Shown here piece by piece: positions 22,987-24,080 of a stretch of DNA of 24,080 nt (its first letter is position 1; every line of letters begins with the position of its first letter). The position numbers were made by a program, and so were the translations under genes. This DNA comes from an uncultured Pseudomonadota bacterium. Lineage in GTDB: Bacteria > Pseudomonadota > Gammaproteobacteria > Burkholderiales > Eutrophovitaceae. The notes beneath the pieces are model-generated. The model did not search any database and was not told the DNA's origin. It saw only the letters and a program-made list of their open reading frames with translations. The stretch lies in contig CALJLA010000227.1 in assembly GCA_937983055.1 (NCBI GenBank), positions 1-24,080 of the forward strand, written 5' to 3'.

Positions 22987-23607
22987 CTAATTGAGGAGCG
23001 CGCCGCCCCTCGCGTTGAGATCTTCCGGCGCCGCCACGCCCATGGAGATGATGTACTTCAAGGCGGCGTCGACGCTCATGTCGAGCTCGATCACGTCCGC
23101 GCGCGGCACCATCAGGAAAAAACCCGAGGTCGGATTGGGCGTCGTGGGCACGTAGATGCTGACATAGTCGCCGTCGAGATGCGCCGCCACGCTGCCGCCG
23201 GGCTTGCCGGTGAGGAAGGCGATGGTCCATGCGCCTTTGCGCGGATACTGCACCAGCAGGGCCTTGCGGAACGCCTGCCCGCTGGAGGAAAACAGCGTGT
23301 CGGAAACCTGCTTCACGCTGAGGTAGATCGACTTCACGAACGGAATGCGCGCCAGCGTTCCCTCCCAGATGAGGACCAGGCGCTGGCCGACGATGTTGGC
23401 CGCCAGCATGCCGGTCGCCAGCACCACCAGCAGGGTGAGCAGGACGCCGAGCCCCGGCACATACACGCCGAGGAGGCGCTCCGGCTGCCAGTCCACCGGC
23501 AGCAGCAGCAGGGTCTGGTCGAGGGTCCTGACCAGGAGACTCAGTACCCAGACGGTGATGACCAGCGGAACCCAGATCAGCAGGCCCGCGACCAGATAGC
23601 GCTTCAC
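22987..23607 (-). CDS. DUF502 family membrane protein
   Basis: 206 residues. Two transmembrane helices (about 5-27 and 48-75) are followed by a soluble domain. This contains the family signatures IPFVKSIYLSVKQVSDTLF and the loop VPTTPNPTSGFFLMVPRADV. DUF502 proteins are widespread in proteobacteria and, in plants, related to LIKE COV proteins; the bacterial role is unknown. Its place between fmdB and aspS is highly typical of Betaproteobacteria. It begins 5 bases after the fmdB stop, so they are in one operon. Confidence 0.93.
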   Translation of the reverse strand: MKRYLVAGLLIWVPLVITVWVLSLLVRTLDQTLLLLPVDWQPERLLGVYVPGLGVLLTLLVVLATGMLAANIVGQRLVLIWEGTLARIPFVKSIYLSVKQVSDTLFSSSGQAFRKALLVQYPRKGAWTIAFLTGKPGGSVAAHLDGDYVSIYVPTTPNPTSGFFLMVPRADVIELDMSVDAALKYIISMGVAAPEDLNARGGALLN

Positions 23608-23612
23608 GCCGC

Positions 23613-23915
23613 TTAGGTGCAGGCGGGGCAGGCGCCCGCGCCGCAGGCGGCATCCGCCGTCGCGGTTTCCTTCGGCTTGGATTCGTCGCCGGTCTTCGAC
23701 TCGCCCTGGGCCCCGTCCTTGGCCGGGGTCTTGCCACCCCTGAAGTCGGTCGCGTACCAGCCATTGCCCTTGAGCTGGAAGCCGGCAGCGGACACCAGCT
23801 TCACCAGCTCCGGCTTGCCGCAGGCCGGACAGTCGGTCAGCCGCGGCTCCGAGAGCTTTTGCATGATTTCATGCTGCCGGCCGCAAGCGCCGCAGCGATA
23901 TTCGTAGATGGGCAT
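23613..23915 (-). CDS. FmdB-family zinc ribbon protein
   Basis: 100 residues from ATG 23915 (MPIYEYRCGACG); an upstream in-frame start would add 14 residues that match nothing. Two CxxC pairs, C8-G-A-C11 and C29-P-A-C32, form the zinc ribbon of the CxxC_CxxC_SSSS/FmdB family. The 'GFQLKGNGWYATDF' motif is also conserved. A Lys/Glu/Thr-rich linker leads to a Cys-rich tail with four Cys in the last 20 residues (AACGAGACPACT), which could form a second metal site. The function of the family is unsettled, with putative regulatory or assembly roles. First gene of the aspS operon. Confidence 0.93.
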   Translation of the reverse strand: MPIYEYRCGACGRQHEIMQKLSEPRLTDCPACGKPELVKLVSAAGFQLKGNGWYATDFRGGKTPAKDGAQGESKTGDESKPKETATADAACGAGACPACT

Positions 23916-23942
23916 GGGACCCCATCGGAAAAATTTGCGAAA

Positions 23943-23948
23943 AGTATA
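23943..23948 (-). promoter_or_regulatory. Candidate -10 box of the fmdB-DUF502-aspS operon
   Basis: TATACT on the minus strand matches the -10 consensus at 5 of 6 positions and would start RNA near 23936, 21 bases before the fmdB ATG. The -35 region (near 23966-23971) is poor, so an activator or another sigma factor may be needed, or the call may be wrong. Confidence 0.35.
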
Positions 23949-23971
23949 CCTGATCAAACGGTTACTTCCGC

Positions 23972-24001
23972 TTGCGAAATAGGGTCAAGGTTCCCGAAAA
24001 T
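23972..24001 (+). promoter_or_regulatory. Candidate promoter of the divergent phosphodiesterase gene
   Basis: TTGCGA (23972-23977, 4 of 6) and GAAAAT (23996-24001, 4 of 6) are 18 bases apart. RNA would start about 22 bases before the ATG at 24030. This overlaps upstream sequence of the fmdB operon. Confidence 0.3.
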
Positions 24002-24029
24002 CAAGGCCCGCCAAGTCTCCCGTTCACCG

Positions 24030-24080
24030 ATGCAACCTGCCCGCCCGTTCTGGCCGTTTCCGCGCGTGATCGCCCACCGC
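24030..24080 (+). CDS. ugpQ: Start of glycerophosphodiester phosphodiesterase (partial, runs off the window)
   Basis: Seventeen codons, from ATG 24030 to the window edge, read MQPARPFWPFPRVIAHR. The W-P-[FY]-P-R-V-[IV]-A-H-R opening, with the catalytic His of the A-H-R-G motif at residue 16, is the standard N-terminus of cytoplasmic UgpQ-type enzymes, which split glycerophosphodiesters into glycerol-3-phosphate and an alcohol. It is transcribed divergently from fmdB, as in many Betaproteobacteria. Only the opening is visible, so the gene could be truncated beyond the edge. Confidence 0.7.
   Translation, partial: MQPARPFWPFPRVIAHR

Noticed and set aside
15311..23915. Defence or toxin-antitoxin system based on nuclease, Nudix and MBL genes
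   Set aside because: Each belongs to a housekeeping family in a conserved order (YbhP-ClsB, NudB after AspS), and there is no sensor, transmembrane effector or cyclase typical of defence islands.

Overview
The window looks like two unrelated genomes joined near position 4055-4275. Positions 1-4054 are very GC-rich. They hold a repeat-rich lipoprotein, a two-helix RCK-type ion channel, a HEAT-like exported protein and the C-terminal end of a von Willebrand A protein. This gene style fits Planctomycetota or a similar deep-branching Gram-negative phylum, which I infer without being sure. At the junction the vWA gene loses its N-terminal part, a roughly 210-base piece of a GAF-domain (PtsP-like) gene follows on the other strand, and then an intact antiporter gene begins. 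A misassembled or ligated metagenomic contig is the simplest explanation.

Positions 4306-24080 read as one coherent genome. The gene order fmdB - DUF502 - aspS - nudB - (nadA, SRPBCC) - EEP nuclease - clsB, with a glycerophosphodiester phosphodiesterase starting divergently at the right edge, is a familiar betaproteobacterial arrangement (Burkholderiales/Rhodocyclales-like).

Layout from the left. 118-1644 (+) is the repeat lipoprotein and 1672-2736 (-) the channel. 2886-3773 and 3800-4054 (-) are the HEAT-like and truncated vWA genes. 4306-5997 (+) is a MrpD-like antiporter subunit, convergent with a DUF2062 membrane protein (6002-6592, -). 6699-11116 (-) is a hydroxy-acid oxidation cluster, lutA - lutB - D-2-hydroxyacid dehydrogenase - lutC - GNAT, with a divergent IclR regulator (11337-12203, +). 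12275-13156 (-) is a PBP7-type endopeptidase and 13375-15246 (-) an Atm1-type ABC exporter. 15311-16980 (+) is a translationally coupled creatininase-like / metallo-beta-lactamase-like pair. 16996-23915 (-) is the long housekeeping run.

The Lut proteins should oxidise L-2-hydroxy acids (classically L-lactate), and the embedded dehydrogenase may feed or drain the same 2-oxo-acid pool. The right-hand run combines Asp-tRNA charging, folate (NudB) and NAD (NadA) synthesis and phospholipid synthesis (ClsB). I found no tRNA, rRNA, CRISPR array, insertion sequence or phage gene, and no convincing defence system. The most unusual items are the beta-strand-repeat lipoprotein, the channel with an atypical selectivity filter, the dehydrogenase inside the lut operon, and the enzyme pair with altered metal-site residues.
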